The notes beneath the pieces were generated by a model, which was given only the letters and a program-made list of their open reading frames with translations, was not told the origin of the DNA and did no database searches. This document shows positions 34,018 to 45,200 of a stretch of DNA of 64,000 nt, piece by piece. The stretch comes from Sisyra terminalis (taxonomy: Eukaryota > Arthropoda > Insecta > Neuroptera > Sisyridae). The stretch spans positions 5,704,001 through 5,768,000 of the forward strand of contig OY292278.1 in assembly GCA_958496175.1 (NCBI GenBank). Reading direction: 5' to 3'. How positions within the stretch are numbered: position 1 is the first letter of the stretch; the number at the start of each line of letters is the position of its first letter. The position numbers and the translations under genes were made by a program.

Positions 34018-37000
34018 TTTCAAACCAATTTCGTTCTTTCGAGCTTTAAAGCTCTTTGAATTATTGCATCCATAAAGAAATTTTTCTGTTTGATGGAAAT
34101 GAGTATTTTTTTTTACATATTTATGTTTGCAATTTTATTTTAATGTATGAAAAATGTTGTAAGAAAATTGCTATTGAAAAATTTAACACTAAACCAAAAT
34201 ATTTCAAAGATATTTAGTCTGAATACAAAATATTTCAATGAATAATTAATCAATTCTTAAAGACTTGAAAAACATTTTTTAAGTAGCCAACATAAATTTT
34301 TGGGACCGCAGTGAAACCATAAGCTAAAACTAGCTATCATCGTCAGGTAGTATTTTATTTTGTCAATTTTTAAACAAGTTCCTTAAAAAGTATTTGTTAC
34401 TTTAATTTAATTTTTAATTGAAATTAAAACAAGCAATAAAGTTTTAACTACCCATTATTATGCTTAACAATTCAAAAATGAATAAATAATAATTATATGA
34501 ATATATATCGGAATTTAAATATGAAAGTAAACCTTTATAAATAAATTGAAAAATAACTTTAATATCGCATTTAAACAAACAACAATATGATGAAAATTCT
34601 TAAGCTATTGCAGAACAAACATATTTTAACGAAAAACAAAACCGGAATATATAAAATTAAAAGTGGTTCTTTTTTATTTTTTATATCTTTCGGAACAAGA
34701 TATAAGGAACATTCACCCAAGAATCATGTCATTGGTTAAAAATCTATAATGTTTTAGTAACAACTTCACTGATTGGTCGAATTAATGGTTGAGTTTTGTA
34801 CGGTGTGTTATGATTGGTCCATGCATCCTGCGCCATGCATATATAACTACGCTGCCTTGATTTGTACAAAGTAGCCTTAATATTTCTTGTTTAAAGTGAC
34901 TTTTGAGTACAGAATATTTTAAACGGTATTTCTTTCGATTTATAATTCATATATCACAAAGAAAGCGATTGTTATTTAAAGAATTGTTTCCTATAACTCT
35001 TTATTATAATCCGGAATAAATATTTATCAATTTAAAATTTACTTTTGAGGGTGAAGATCGTTGATTTTGTAAGGGTTATTGTTCTTCGCACAATTAAGAC
35101 TTTCAGTCATGATAAAGATCCGAAAATTGAGAACCAAAAAAAATGTTTTCTTATCATATTTTGGCCACTTATTTTCTTATTCTTATTTTAGATTATTACT
35201 GCAATCAACGATCATTGGTCTTATTGTTTTTAAAGCGAAATTTTGATTTACGATTTGAAGTCTTCGAATGAAGTCCAATTATTGTCTTCCACTGTTCGCA
35301 TTTATGATTGTATTGTCTACGAATCAAATACATTTAACCATCGTCATTTGTATCTAATCCAAAAAATCTTCTTATTTACCGAATATAAATTATTTAATCT
35401 GAGCTTCATTTACTTTTATATATTCCGGTTTTATTTTCCATTGGTTTGCGAAATTTTAAGATATTGTTTCTTGCCAATTTTTCTTAGTCAATGAATTACT
35501 GATTGGCAAGAAAGATTTTTTGCCAATGGGCTCTAATTCATTGATAGGAGGGATCCGTTGATATCAAAGAAAAATATCTTATTAGTCAAGTCCTTGCTAT
35601 GAAAAATGGGAAGATCTAGAAAGTTTACCAAACGACTTTGCACGCCCAACAATGTAATAAGTTTATACCAAGTTGCTTCATAGTAAAAGTGAATTACTTG
35701 AATTTTTACAGAAGTATATTCAAAATTATTTGCAAAACTTCGCAGATATTTAAATTCGATGGTCTAGACCGATTTTACAATAGCCTGACACATGTCTGTC
35801 CAATATGGTGGTTTAGCAAATTTTTTGCTTCTAAAGCTATTGGAGGAGATGAATGAATGAATAATGCTAATATGCAATTTGCAAGATTTTAAAATCGCCA
35901 TTGTTTGTTGCCAGTTGTATAAAAAATCAAAAATTTGATGTTAATGTTATTTTACATTAAAAAAATTAGTGATTGGAATTTCAAATATATTGTTGAAACC
36001 TTATTTTAAAAATTTCTTCCTTTTTTCTTGAGTAGAACGATCACAGTGCAAATGTCTAATATTATCCTTATTTCGACGGGGGGTATTTTAACTATACTTT
36101 TTGAAATATTATATTCGTTGGTTATGGCAATGTATTTAAACAAATTGATTTCTATTTTATGATTTTTTGGATTAAATTGAGTATTAAGGATGGTTTTGCC
36201 CGTGATTGCAGGATTTCTGTATATATTTTAGAATAATTTTTGTTGTTGATTGTTATGCCTCAAAAACATAATAGTTCAATTTAATTCATGATTTGAAATA
36301 AATTGAAATTTTTGAATTCATTTTGTTAAAATCAGATACTAAATTGTCTATTTATCAGGTATTTTCCAAGTTAATCGGTCAAGTAAATCTTATCTCAAGT
36401 ACCGGGAAAACAATCTCATTTCCTTCACTCATTGCTGGCAAGCCTTTTGAGAAGATATTTTAAAAAATTCTTTCTCAAATTTGGTATCCTGTTTTTAAAC
36501 CTACCAGCATTTCGAGGTCCTTCCATCTTAGATTTAAAAGTCTTGTTTTATGTTGTTTTAGAGGTTTTTTTATCATAAACTTTGAAAATTTACCTTCTGA
36601 GTAATTATTTATAATTTGGTATAATTATATATTTATAATTATTTATAATTTTTAAGAAGATATCCACATATCAACCGATATATTAAAATTTTTTGTATAT
36701 ATATTTTTTTTATAATAATTCTATTAAAAGTGGTTCGACCAATTGTCCAATTGTCACTATAAACTCTGGGAACATAGTTGAGAAGTTTTGATGCATCAAA
36801 TAAATAGTCCGCACTTGGCATCAAAAGGTTACCATTTTTGGCAATTTGAAACTTTCTTAGTGGTAAGAAATTGGTATCATGAAAAGATTCAGAAAATTAA
36901 TTACTTCAGTTATTCGCCAATAAGGACAGATTAAGACTGATTAGAGAGGAAATATGAAGCTACCCTGAAGAAGGTATCATATTATTAAGCGAAACGATGT

Positions 37001-37923
37001 ATGCTAATCCAAATCATATTAAATAAAGCTCTAAACTTCACGTTAAGATAATATTTTTTTTGTCCAACCAAATTTAAGATTGAATTTTCATAGTTCACAA
37101 ACCAAACAAGAACAATATAAGGACTTATGAACAACAGTTTAGGGGAACAGTTGTGGCTCTGGACTTCACAAGATTTGAGGAAAAGAAATATTAGCACTGA
37201 TAACTCCATTAAAAATTTCACTTTGAGAAAAACACAAGGAGTACAATTTTTAAAAAAATAAAGAATTGAATAAGGTATGAATTTTTATCAACTTTCTTAA
37301 CTTATGATAAGAAGCGATGAATTTATTAGCGGTTTTGGAGCAGCAAAAACTCATACTACGCCACTGGTCAGAGACTGGAAGTGTTACAAGATTTTAACAT
37401 CCGGGGTTGTCAAGTTATCCTGAGGGAAGTCTAAACCATGCTGATTTTAATTTTTAGAAGTCAAGGTATCTATCTTTGCATCCAGGGAACTATTGGTAAA
37501 ATCAAGGTAAAACTATCGAATTTTCAATCCTTAGCGATGTGGAGTGAAACTCGGAAAGAGTTATGCATATGTTATCCCTTTATCGATAGTAATATGGCTA
37601 AAATTTGAAAGCTATCTTTGCAAAAACTAGGATTGAACTTTTGTTATAAAACTGAGGGGAATAAAATAGGATAGCTCAGTCTTTCGATGGATTTTTCCAG
37701 TCTCCAATTGGAGATGTGTAATGATAAATATAGGAAGTTACCAAAAGAAAAATACAATTTGGAATATATAAAATTAAGTGTAGTTCATATAAAAACTAGT
37801 AGGTCCAAAAAGTAAATACCCACAAAACGTTATTCAATAACATCTTTAAATTTTACAAAAACATATTTTCAACAAAAATCATAAGTGCATAAATTTTATA
37901 ACAATCTTTAAACTTCCTCTACA
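34018..37923. other. AT-rich region with scattered unclear relics
   Basis: About 34790-35100 looks like an LTR or promoter: TATATAA at 34838-34844 within CATGCATATATAACTACG, an AATAAA near 35016, and later non-repetitive sequence, but no second copy was found. About 35500-35860 has protein-like short strings in shifting frames (for example WEDLESLPNDFARPTM near 35610) that I cannot assign. A CTGACGATGATAGC string lies on the minus strand at 34331-34351. No intact gene was seen. Confidence 0.35.
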
Positions 37924-37998
37924 TATTTGTAAGAAAATATAATAATTAAATTTTGGGCAATAAGGACAAAGCTTCTTGTAGAATATTATTTATTTTAT

Positions 37999-38034
37999 CG
38001 CCAAAATTTCTTCAGTTATTTTTGACTTCTTCAG
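37999..38034 (-). ncRNA. Hammerhead-like core, family C copy 1 left arm
   Basis: The minus strand reads CTGAAGAA, then GTCA...TGA-type stem (weakened by changes), then GAAATTTTGG. Confidence 0.38.
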
Positions 38035-38230
38035 GGGTCTACAACAAAAATACATAACATTTAAAAACAGCAACACATTATTGTCAAAATAAATACATCA
38101 CAATTCATAAGTTTTAGTCTATATAAGTCTTAGTTAATAAGATTTATAACTTAACTTAGCTTTATATAGACTAAAACTTATGAATTGTGATGTATTTATT
38201 TATTATTTTTACAATAATGTGTTGCAGTTT

Positions 38231-38964
38231 TTAAGGGGTTATATACAGTTAGAATTTTCAAAAAATCAATTTTTTTTTATTTTATTTTTTCTTAATGTAC
38301 ATATATTTAAGAATACATACAGAAAATTTCATATCGTTCCGGTGAATATTTTCAAAGTTACACGCAAATTTGAAAAGGCGTTTTTATCCTGTGTAAAGTG
38401 CTTTTCAAACTTTAAACGCGTTTTTTTCAAAATGATGTTTTCAAAGTCGGTGATCAAACTTACTCCAAAACAGTTAAACCGATTAGTCTCAGATTTTAAC
38501 ACAAGCTTCTGAAATATACTTTTTAGTAATTAATCGAAGATTTTTTCTCACCGATAAAAGTTTTTTTTTTTTATAAACAATTTAAGGCCGAAATTTTTGT
38601 CAAAATCGATTTTTTTTGTTGAGAAACCGCCATTTGGTCAAAAAAAAATATTTTGTTTATTCCTTCGATTATTTACTAGATTTTACATTACTTTAACGAA
38701 ATCTGTTTGGTTTTTTAAATTCAGAGGATCCAGTTCAGAGATATAGTGGTCACCGTAAAACGTCTGTTTTGAGAGGACCTCCCGAAGATCAGTTGTAACT
38801 CCTTTCCAAATAAATATTTTTAGTAATACTTAATGTTAAAATACAGTTAAAAGATACCATAATATGTGTGCAAATTTTTAGATCAATAAATTTAAAAGTT
38901 TTTTCTGAAAAAATTCTGGAAAATTCGCTATTTTTCGGCCTTCTAACTGTATATAACCCCCTAA
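38231..38964 (+). mobile_element. TTAA-flanked element, copy M4, nested in family C copy 1
   Basis: The termini GGGGTTATATACAGTTAGAA (from 38235) and the complementary end (to 38960) are flanked by TTAA at 38231-38234 and CTAA at 38961-38964 (one change). The 726 bp body has the shared blocks AACGCGTTTTTTTCAAAATG near 38416, AACCGATTAGTCTCAGATTT near 38477 and ACCGCCATTTG near 38627. Removing it restores the family C palindrome. Confidence 0.85.
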
Positions 38965-38990
38965 ATGCTATGTATTTTCGTTGTAGAGCC

Positions 38991-39026
38991 CTGAAGAAGT
39001 CAGGAATGACTAACGAAATATTGACG
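38991..39026 (+). ncRNA. Hammerhead-like core, family C copy 1 right arm
   Basis: CTGAAGAA, stem GTCAG against CTAAC (one mismatch) with a GAATGA loop, then GAAATATTG. Confidence 0.4.
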
Positions 39027-39134
39027 ATAAAATAAATAATATTCTACAAGAAACTTCGTCCTTATTGCCCACAATTTAATTATTATATTTTAAAAAAGAC
39101 AAGGACTTAAACAACGTGGATATTCGTAAGAAAA

Positions 39135-41630
39135 GTTTAGATATTAACATTCTGGAAGAATATTAAATAAGTAAAGTTCCAAGGTGAAATGCGTTACGGA
39201 AAGAATAAATAAAATTGAGTCTTACGACATAAATAAGAAGTTATTTATTACTTAAAAATTGCATCAAAATTTGATCTTTTTGGTACACATCTCGTATTTT
39301 TTTTTAATTTACCATTTGAATCAATTGATTGGTAAAAATACCATTGTTTGATAATCAACCAATTTGTATTTATTTTAAACTTTAGTTTGATGTAAAAGTT
39401 GAATTTTTTACTGTTTATATTTTTCTTAAATTTTCCGTTTAATACCAAATCAATGGTACAACAGATGAGTAAACAATTTCATTGAATTTCCAGGGAAATA
39501 AATGTTTAACTCAAACTTTTACTCCAATTCAAATTATTGGGTTAAAGATTAAATAAACCTAAGTTTTGCTTGAAAAAATTAAATTAAAAAAATTGAAATG
39601 AGGAAATCTACTTTTAAATCTTGCCAGTCTTGTAGCAATGACAAAATTGGTAAGTGTGAGAATAAATTTTAATGATTTGTCCATCAAAAATGAATATTTT
39701 TTCTACTGCTATAGAAAAAAATATCTCAGGTCTACGACTTGGAATTCCGGTTTTTTTCTTAGATTAAATTTTTTATTAATCATTTAAAAGACTTCCACTG
39801 AAATTTCTTTTTAACGTCAAATGCTAAAGCCCATTTTTATTCATTCAATCAAAACCGTAAAAAAAGATAACAAGTGCCACGAAAAACTCAGTGAAATTTG
39901 ACAATGATTGAAGTTTATTTGAATCCAAACCATAAAAGTTGTTAAAGCTGTTTTTAGTGTGTGAGAAAAATTGAATTTCGCCTCGTAAAAGATAATCTGG
40001 CAAAACTTTATCGCTGCAAAAACATATTTTTAAATAATCAAAAAAGTTAAATTAAATTTGATTTGTATTTTCTTTCGCACGATACATTCGCGGGCGAGAG
40101 TGAAAATTTTCATTTACAGTGGATGACGAGGAGAAAAAATTATGAACTTTTATGTGAAACATAATAAAGTTTTTTTTTGTTTTATGTATCCCACTAAGTT
40201 GCTTAAGCATTTTTGTCACGTCAATGAACGCCACGCTGAAAAAAAAAGTTCCACGACAAATGATAAAAAAAAAATGTGTGGAAGAAACGCAAAATTCGAG
40301 GAAAAAATACATGTTGAGTCTATGACAGTGGCAGCACGGCTTCGGGGGTAGTATATTAAAAAGTTGCCGTTTTTAAAAACAATAAGCGTGGGCGAAGTAT
40401 AACAAGGGGGTGCTAACTGAAACCAACTGTGTCAAGAATACTAATTAAGGGTGGTTGGTTGGCGAGGGTGCAACTAACTAGACGGTGCGAGAAAGCGTTG
40501 TATTATATCATATCATTTTTCCAACATTTTTTGTTAATGTTTATCCTAAAATTGGGGCATTAGGTAAAGTTATGATATTTATTCGGGACTGTTATAATCC
40601 CTTTTACATATAATTAATGTTGAAATTATATTTTATATTTTAAATTTACATTCAACTTATCTCACAATAAAAATAAAAAAACGGGACCTCAACCTTTAGT
40701 TCCCAATCTTATGCAAATGAAAGATTAAACACCGAATAAAGCCAGGAGGGGCGTTTGCGATACGATAATTTTTACTTTATCAAAAATTCTTTCTAAAAAT
40801 TTCATCATTCCACTCGTTTTAGAGCAGTTTTGAATATTTTCCCTCTAAAGAATTTCAAATTCTAAACATAACCGCACATAGAACATTCAAGCCATTATCG
40901 TCAAAATACACCCTTATCGTCCTTTCTCTCTCTCTCTCTCTCTCGTTGTATCTTTCTCTCACTCGCACACTTTTCGCTCAATGTGGAATTCAGTGACGAC
41001 GATACCACAGCGAATATTTCGCCTTCCTGCCTTCCATTCACGAATTATTTCGTTGGGAAATTTTCACGAAAATATTCGCCCTCTTGCAAAAATAGGCAAG
41101 TTTGAAACATTTTTGCAATAAATAGTTGCGAGGAAATTTTCAAGGCCGGCTGGTGGGCCAACGGGTGGCTGAGGGATATATGAGTGATGCATTTGCATAT
41201 GTGGGTTATATTCCGTTTTCTCGTTGGCAATTTTGCAATCTAGACGAATGCGAATGGAGCTTTATTATAATGTAATGAGATTCTGAATGGATGTTGGATG
41301 GGCCTATTTAAATTTCGTTAGAGCAACAAGCTTATGTTTATCTCTTTAAAATGGAATTACCAATTTCACATTGGAGGGTTGTTTCGTATGTTTCGAGGCA
41401 AATGTATGGGTGCTACGCACCCCAAAAACTAGGTCAAGATTTGTCTTTGGGGATTCAAAAATATTACAATTACATCGTATTTAAAAGTTTATTTAGGAAG
41501 CATGAAATAAAGGTCTCATTGGGATATTTATATCCTATCAAAATGTAAATTTTTTTTAGCATTTTTTAAAATTATCATTTCATTTTCTTAACTGGCCATT
41601 GAAGAGAAAGTCAATGAAGAACGTCCTCGA
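39135..41630. other. Unique block, GC-richer 40060-41300, with (TC)n tract
   Basis: A (TC)n run lies at 40922-40944. The area has several CpG-containing stretches and AAAGCTC/GAGCTTT motifs. Short frames are without domains. It is a candidate regulatory island upstream (in minus-strand sense, downstream) of ratchet site 2. Confidence 0.35.
40922..40944. repeat. (TC)n microsatellite / GAGA-type tract
   Basis: Uninterrupted TC for about 23 bases. GA repeats of this kind can bind GAGA-type factors in insects; that function is inference only. Confidence 0.9.
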
Positions 41631-41639
41631 GAAGAAATC

Positions 41640-41710
41640 TGAAGTGGGTGTGCTTTTCCAACAAAAAAGCTTACCTGAAACAAAACAAAAATCTCATTAG
41701 TTTATTGAAA
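41640..41710 (-). promoter_or_regulatory. Recursive (ratchet) splice site 2
   Basis: On the minus strand ACTAATGAGATTTTTGTTTT, then GTTTCAG, is directly followed by GTAAGCTTTT; the junction lies between 41675 and 41674. It has a CTAAT branch-point candidate, a pyrimidine tract, an acceptor and an immediate strong donor. It has the same strand and form as the site at 18241, 23.4 kb away, and both continue into a GAGCTTT/AGCTTTT-type string. No coding exon is adjacent. Confidence 0.6.
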
Positions 41711-42026
41711 TTTATTATTTTCTAATAAAGAATATGGAACATTAATTTCTTTACTGTAATTTTACTTATTGTCTTATAGTTTAAATAGCTTAATTTTTAT
41801 TAACCCTGATGAAAATTGATCAAAAATTAAACTTAAAGTTTGATTTTAACTAAAAGCTTGTTTTTATGAGCTTTTATGAGATGAAATCAATAGTGAAGCA
41901 TGAATGATTATTTAATAAATATATTCAACAAATATCCATATTGTTTAAGTCCTTGTCTTTTTAAATATAATAATTAAATTGTGGGCAATAAGGACAAAGC
42001 TTTTTGAGGAATATTATTAATTTTAT

Positions 42027-42062
42027 CGCCAACGTTTTGTCAGTCATTTCTGACTTCTTCAG
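42027..42062 (-). ncRNA. Hammerhead-like core, family C copy 2 left arm
   Basis: CTGAAGAA, perfect stem GTCAG/CTGAC with AAATGA loop, then AAAACGTTGG (first G of GAAA changed to A). Confidence 0.42.
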
Positions 42063-42198
42063 GGCTCAAAATTAAAAATTTTAAACATTTTTTTTTGTTT
42101 TTTTAAACAACTTTTTATTTTTCAATACCAAATTGTATTCTTGGTTTGTTGTTTTACCAGCTGGGTCATTTTACAGCTTATTTTGAATTTTTAATTTG

Positions 42199-42234
42199 AA
42201 GAAGAAGTCAGGAATGACTGAAGAAACGTTGGCG
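42199..42234 (+). ncRNA. Hammerhead-like core, family C copy 2 right arm
   Basis: AAGAAGAA in place of CTGAAGAA, GTCAG...CTGAA stem with GGAATGA-type loop, then GAAACGTTGG. Confidence 0.38.
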
Positions 42235-42304
42235 ATAAAATAAATAATATTCCACAAGAAGCTTCGTCCTTATTACCCACAATTTAATTATTATATTCAA
42301 CAAA

Positions 42305-45200
42305 GTCTTAAAAAAATTAAGCTTCAATTGAGGAAGATGATTGCAAAATCATAAGACTAAAAGTTATTGTTTCTTTGTGGCTTTTGCCTTAAAAATAATA
42401 ACAGAAAATGGAACTTTCATTCTAAAAAAGATGACATTCTTAACATATTTATATTTCGTTTTTTTTTTTAAAAGGAGCTAAAAGTGGTATGAATAGTCTC
42501 TACACTGTAACAATCAACCCAACGAAATTTAAGAGATTTAAATGCCATAATTATATAACTTTTTGCACCATCTATTGACCAAAATTTTGAAAAATATTAA
42601 TATAAAATAAAAATATTTGTTCAAAAATCAAAGATTTAAAAACAAACAGAAGTTATACTTGGAAAAAAATATTAGGTACTGAATTCAACGCAATGTGGAA
42701 TCTAGTGTACCTATTTTTTTGCAAATTGTTTGCTCAATTGAATGAAATAATTTACTTTCCTAAGAAAATGGAGATAGATGAAAGGAAATATTTCCCATTC
42801 AAGAATATTAAAATGTTGTTCCCATTGAGCGTCACGGCGCCCTAGGGCGCCGCGACTCTACTACTAGAGGACCATGAAAATTTTCCTTTGCAATAGCATA
42901 TTATTAGGTAAAATTATTGCTTTGTGAAATTTTGCTCTGACCAACCAACGCAAATTAAATCAGTATTTAACGATCATGGCAGTCGAAAACCTGGAGCTCT
43001 TTGGCCTAACCCAATGGCTTTTTGACCCAACAAACAAATATGTAGGTTTAAGTTTGATTTTTTTCATTTTTCGTAATAATAAAACTGATTTTTTTTTTGT
43101 TAAAAATAATTATTAATTCTGCAATATAAGCTCCTTAAGTCTTAAAGAATCCCGATCAAAAATTTGGAAAGAGTGCTTTACAGGAAACCATAGTACCCAT
43201 GCATGACATTGTAATGTATGGGACAATTGCAAGTTGAACCATTGCGTATAGATTTGCCCTAAGATTTAATATGGGGAGCCACTGAAAATCATTGATTTAT
43301 TAAGAGTTCCAGTAACTGAAAAAGTTTGGAAACCATTGATTTAAACGATAAAGTTTATGGTTGAAGGCTAGTAAAGTGGTTCAAATTGTGGTCAATCAAA
43401 GATATACATTATATATAGGATTGGAATGATAAGATGTTCTATATGCTTTTATTCAATAGTTTGATTCTTTGAAGGTGATTTAAAAGAAATTTACAAGAAA
43501 TAATAAAAATTTAAACTAATACTGTAGATAGTTTACGGTTTAAGCCATGAATTTCTAAAATTTAATAAAAGAAATCAGAGCAGTCATCAAGGATTGCCGA
43601 TGGGAGTGAAAACTTTATATCATTTTTCAATACTCTGATTAATTGTTGTCTCAAAAATCAAAATTTTATAATTTATCTATTGTTATCATTAGCATAAGTA
43701 TGCTTTTCACATCAACTCACACTTCCAACATCTATTATATAAGCTTTTGATTATATTTGATCTAACAATTAATAATTAAATTATTTAAAGCGTAACCTTA
43801 GCGCTTTAAATAAATACAATTTTATTAATATGAAGAAATAAATGATTAATTAAAATGATGAAACAAATTTATTTCATTCAGAAATAGAAATGATATTTTT
43901 TAGTATTATAGTGTTAGTTTTACTAAGAATTCTTAGATACATGTCAATAAACTTAATTTTCAACAATATTTTAACAATTAACATCATTCTTAATTTTCTT
44001 TTCAACTATTCTAAAAATTTTGTATTGAAAAATCTAAATAACGTCTTAAAATTGCATCAATCGTCATTTTATATTTTGTAATGATGAATTATTAGTCATT
44101 AGACATACTCAAACTGTATGTTTCATATAAAAATTTAATTAATGGTTAATTATTATCATCTGCAAAGTTAATACTGCAATCTCCGCTCAATATTAACCAT
44201 TTTTCTCCTTCAAAATCTTCATTAAAGGATTTCAAAAACTTCTTTTGTATAAATCATTAAGTTTTGAAATTAATATTGCAGTATTTGGCTTATGAATTTT
44301 CCGGAAAAATGACTAAAAATTCTTCATAATTTAGTCGTTTTTTTCATCTGCCATTGTCCAAATACGTTTCGATTTTAATAATTTGAGGGATTCAATTTAG
44401 ATCGAGATTATTAAAAAAACAATAGTTGTATAAGAACAACTAGTCATAAATTTTAAAAGAATTGTTTTTTCAACAATTAAAACGTAGATCTTACGTAGCT
44501 ATAGATAAAATATTTTTTACTTTAGCATGGTAATGTAAAGTTATAAATTTTTACCTATCCAAACAACGTGTCTATAGAAGTTTGTCTTCAAAAATGTAAA
44601 TTTTCGTAACTCGATAACTCTTTTAGTTGCGAACTTTAATGTAGAAACCGCAAAATTTTTTTTAAAATTTTAATATAAATCAATATCAAAATCCTCAAAA
44701 TTTGGAAAATTTTGAGCAAAATATTTCAGCGTAAAAATAGAAAATCACGTCCAAATTGACTTCAAGTTTCAATAACTCCGAATGTATTAGCAAAAAAATC
44801 CTCCTAACTCTCTTAATTCACCATAAAACTTCTAAAAACACCCTTAATTTCGTCTTGGTTATAAGAAAATATTCTTTTCGATTGAAAATTTTAATTTTTT
44901 TTGATGGTTTATAACGGAAGAATTCCAAAATTAACTTAATAGAAAATAAATTTGCAAAACATTGTACCAATGTAATACCAATTGTAACAATACGTGCTGC
45001 TTATGAATTAAACTTTTCAGAGCTTTTAAATAAAGATTATAGTTTGCTACTGTTCCTTTATATTTTAAGTTCAATACCAAAATAGATCTTTTTAATTAAT
45101 TCTCTACTTCTTTTTCCATCGATGGCGCTAAGTAAATTTGAAGTCAAAAGTTGTCTACTTTATTTCCGATACCCTTAGGGTTTAATTCCTCATCCAAATA
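42305..45200. other. AT-rich region with no recognised gene
   Basis: It contains an 18 bp all-but-centre GC palindrome at 42835-42852 and loosely repeat-like sequence at 44520-44960 (AACTCGATAACTCTTTTAG and similar), in the style of the foldback families but without a partner. An ORF at 43890-44081 is low complexity. Confidence 0.35.

Larger units (their letters stand above)
37938..39120. mobile_element. Palindromic element, family C copy 1
   Basis: It is flanked by a 14 bp duplication, TATTTGTAAGAAAA (37924-37937) and TATTCGTAAGAAAA (39121-39134). Arms start ATAATAATTAAATTTTGGGC / GGCAATAAGGACAAAGCTTC and pair along the whole element around 38140, where ATACATCACAATTCATAAGT and its complement form the tip. 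The right end carries a one-sided extension (AAGACAAGGACTTAAACAAC) that copy 2 has at its left end. A TTAA-type element interrupts the right arm. Hammerhead-like cores lie in both arms. Non-coding. Confidence 0.85.
41933..42291. mobile_element. Palindromic element, family C copy 2
   Basis: It is flanked by TATTCAACAAA at 41922-41932 and 42294-42304 (up to 13 bp if the adjoining TA is counted). The left extension CCATATTGTTTAAGTCCTTG precedes arms ATAATAATTAAATTGTGGGC / GGCAATAAGGACAAAGC. The centre (about 42075-42190) is short and T-rich. Both arms have a core. Confidence 0.85.
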
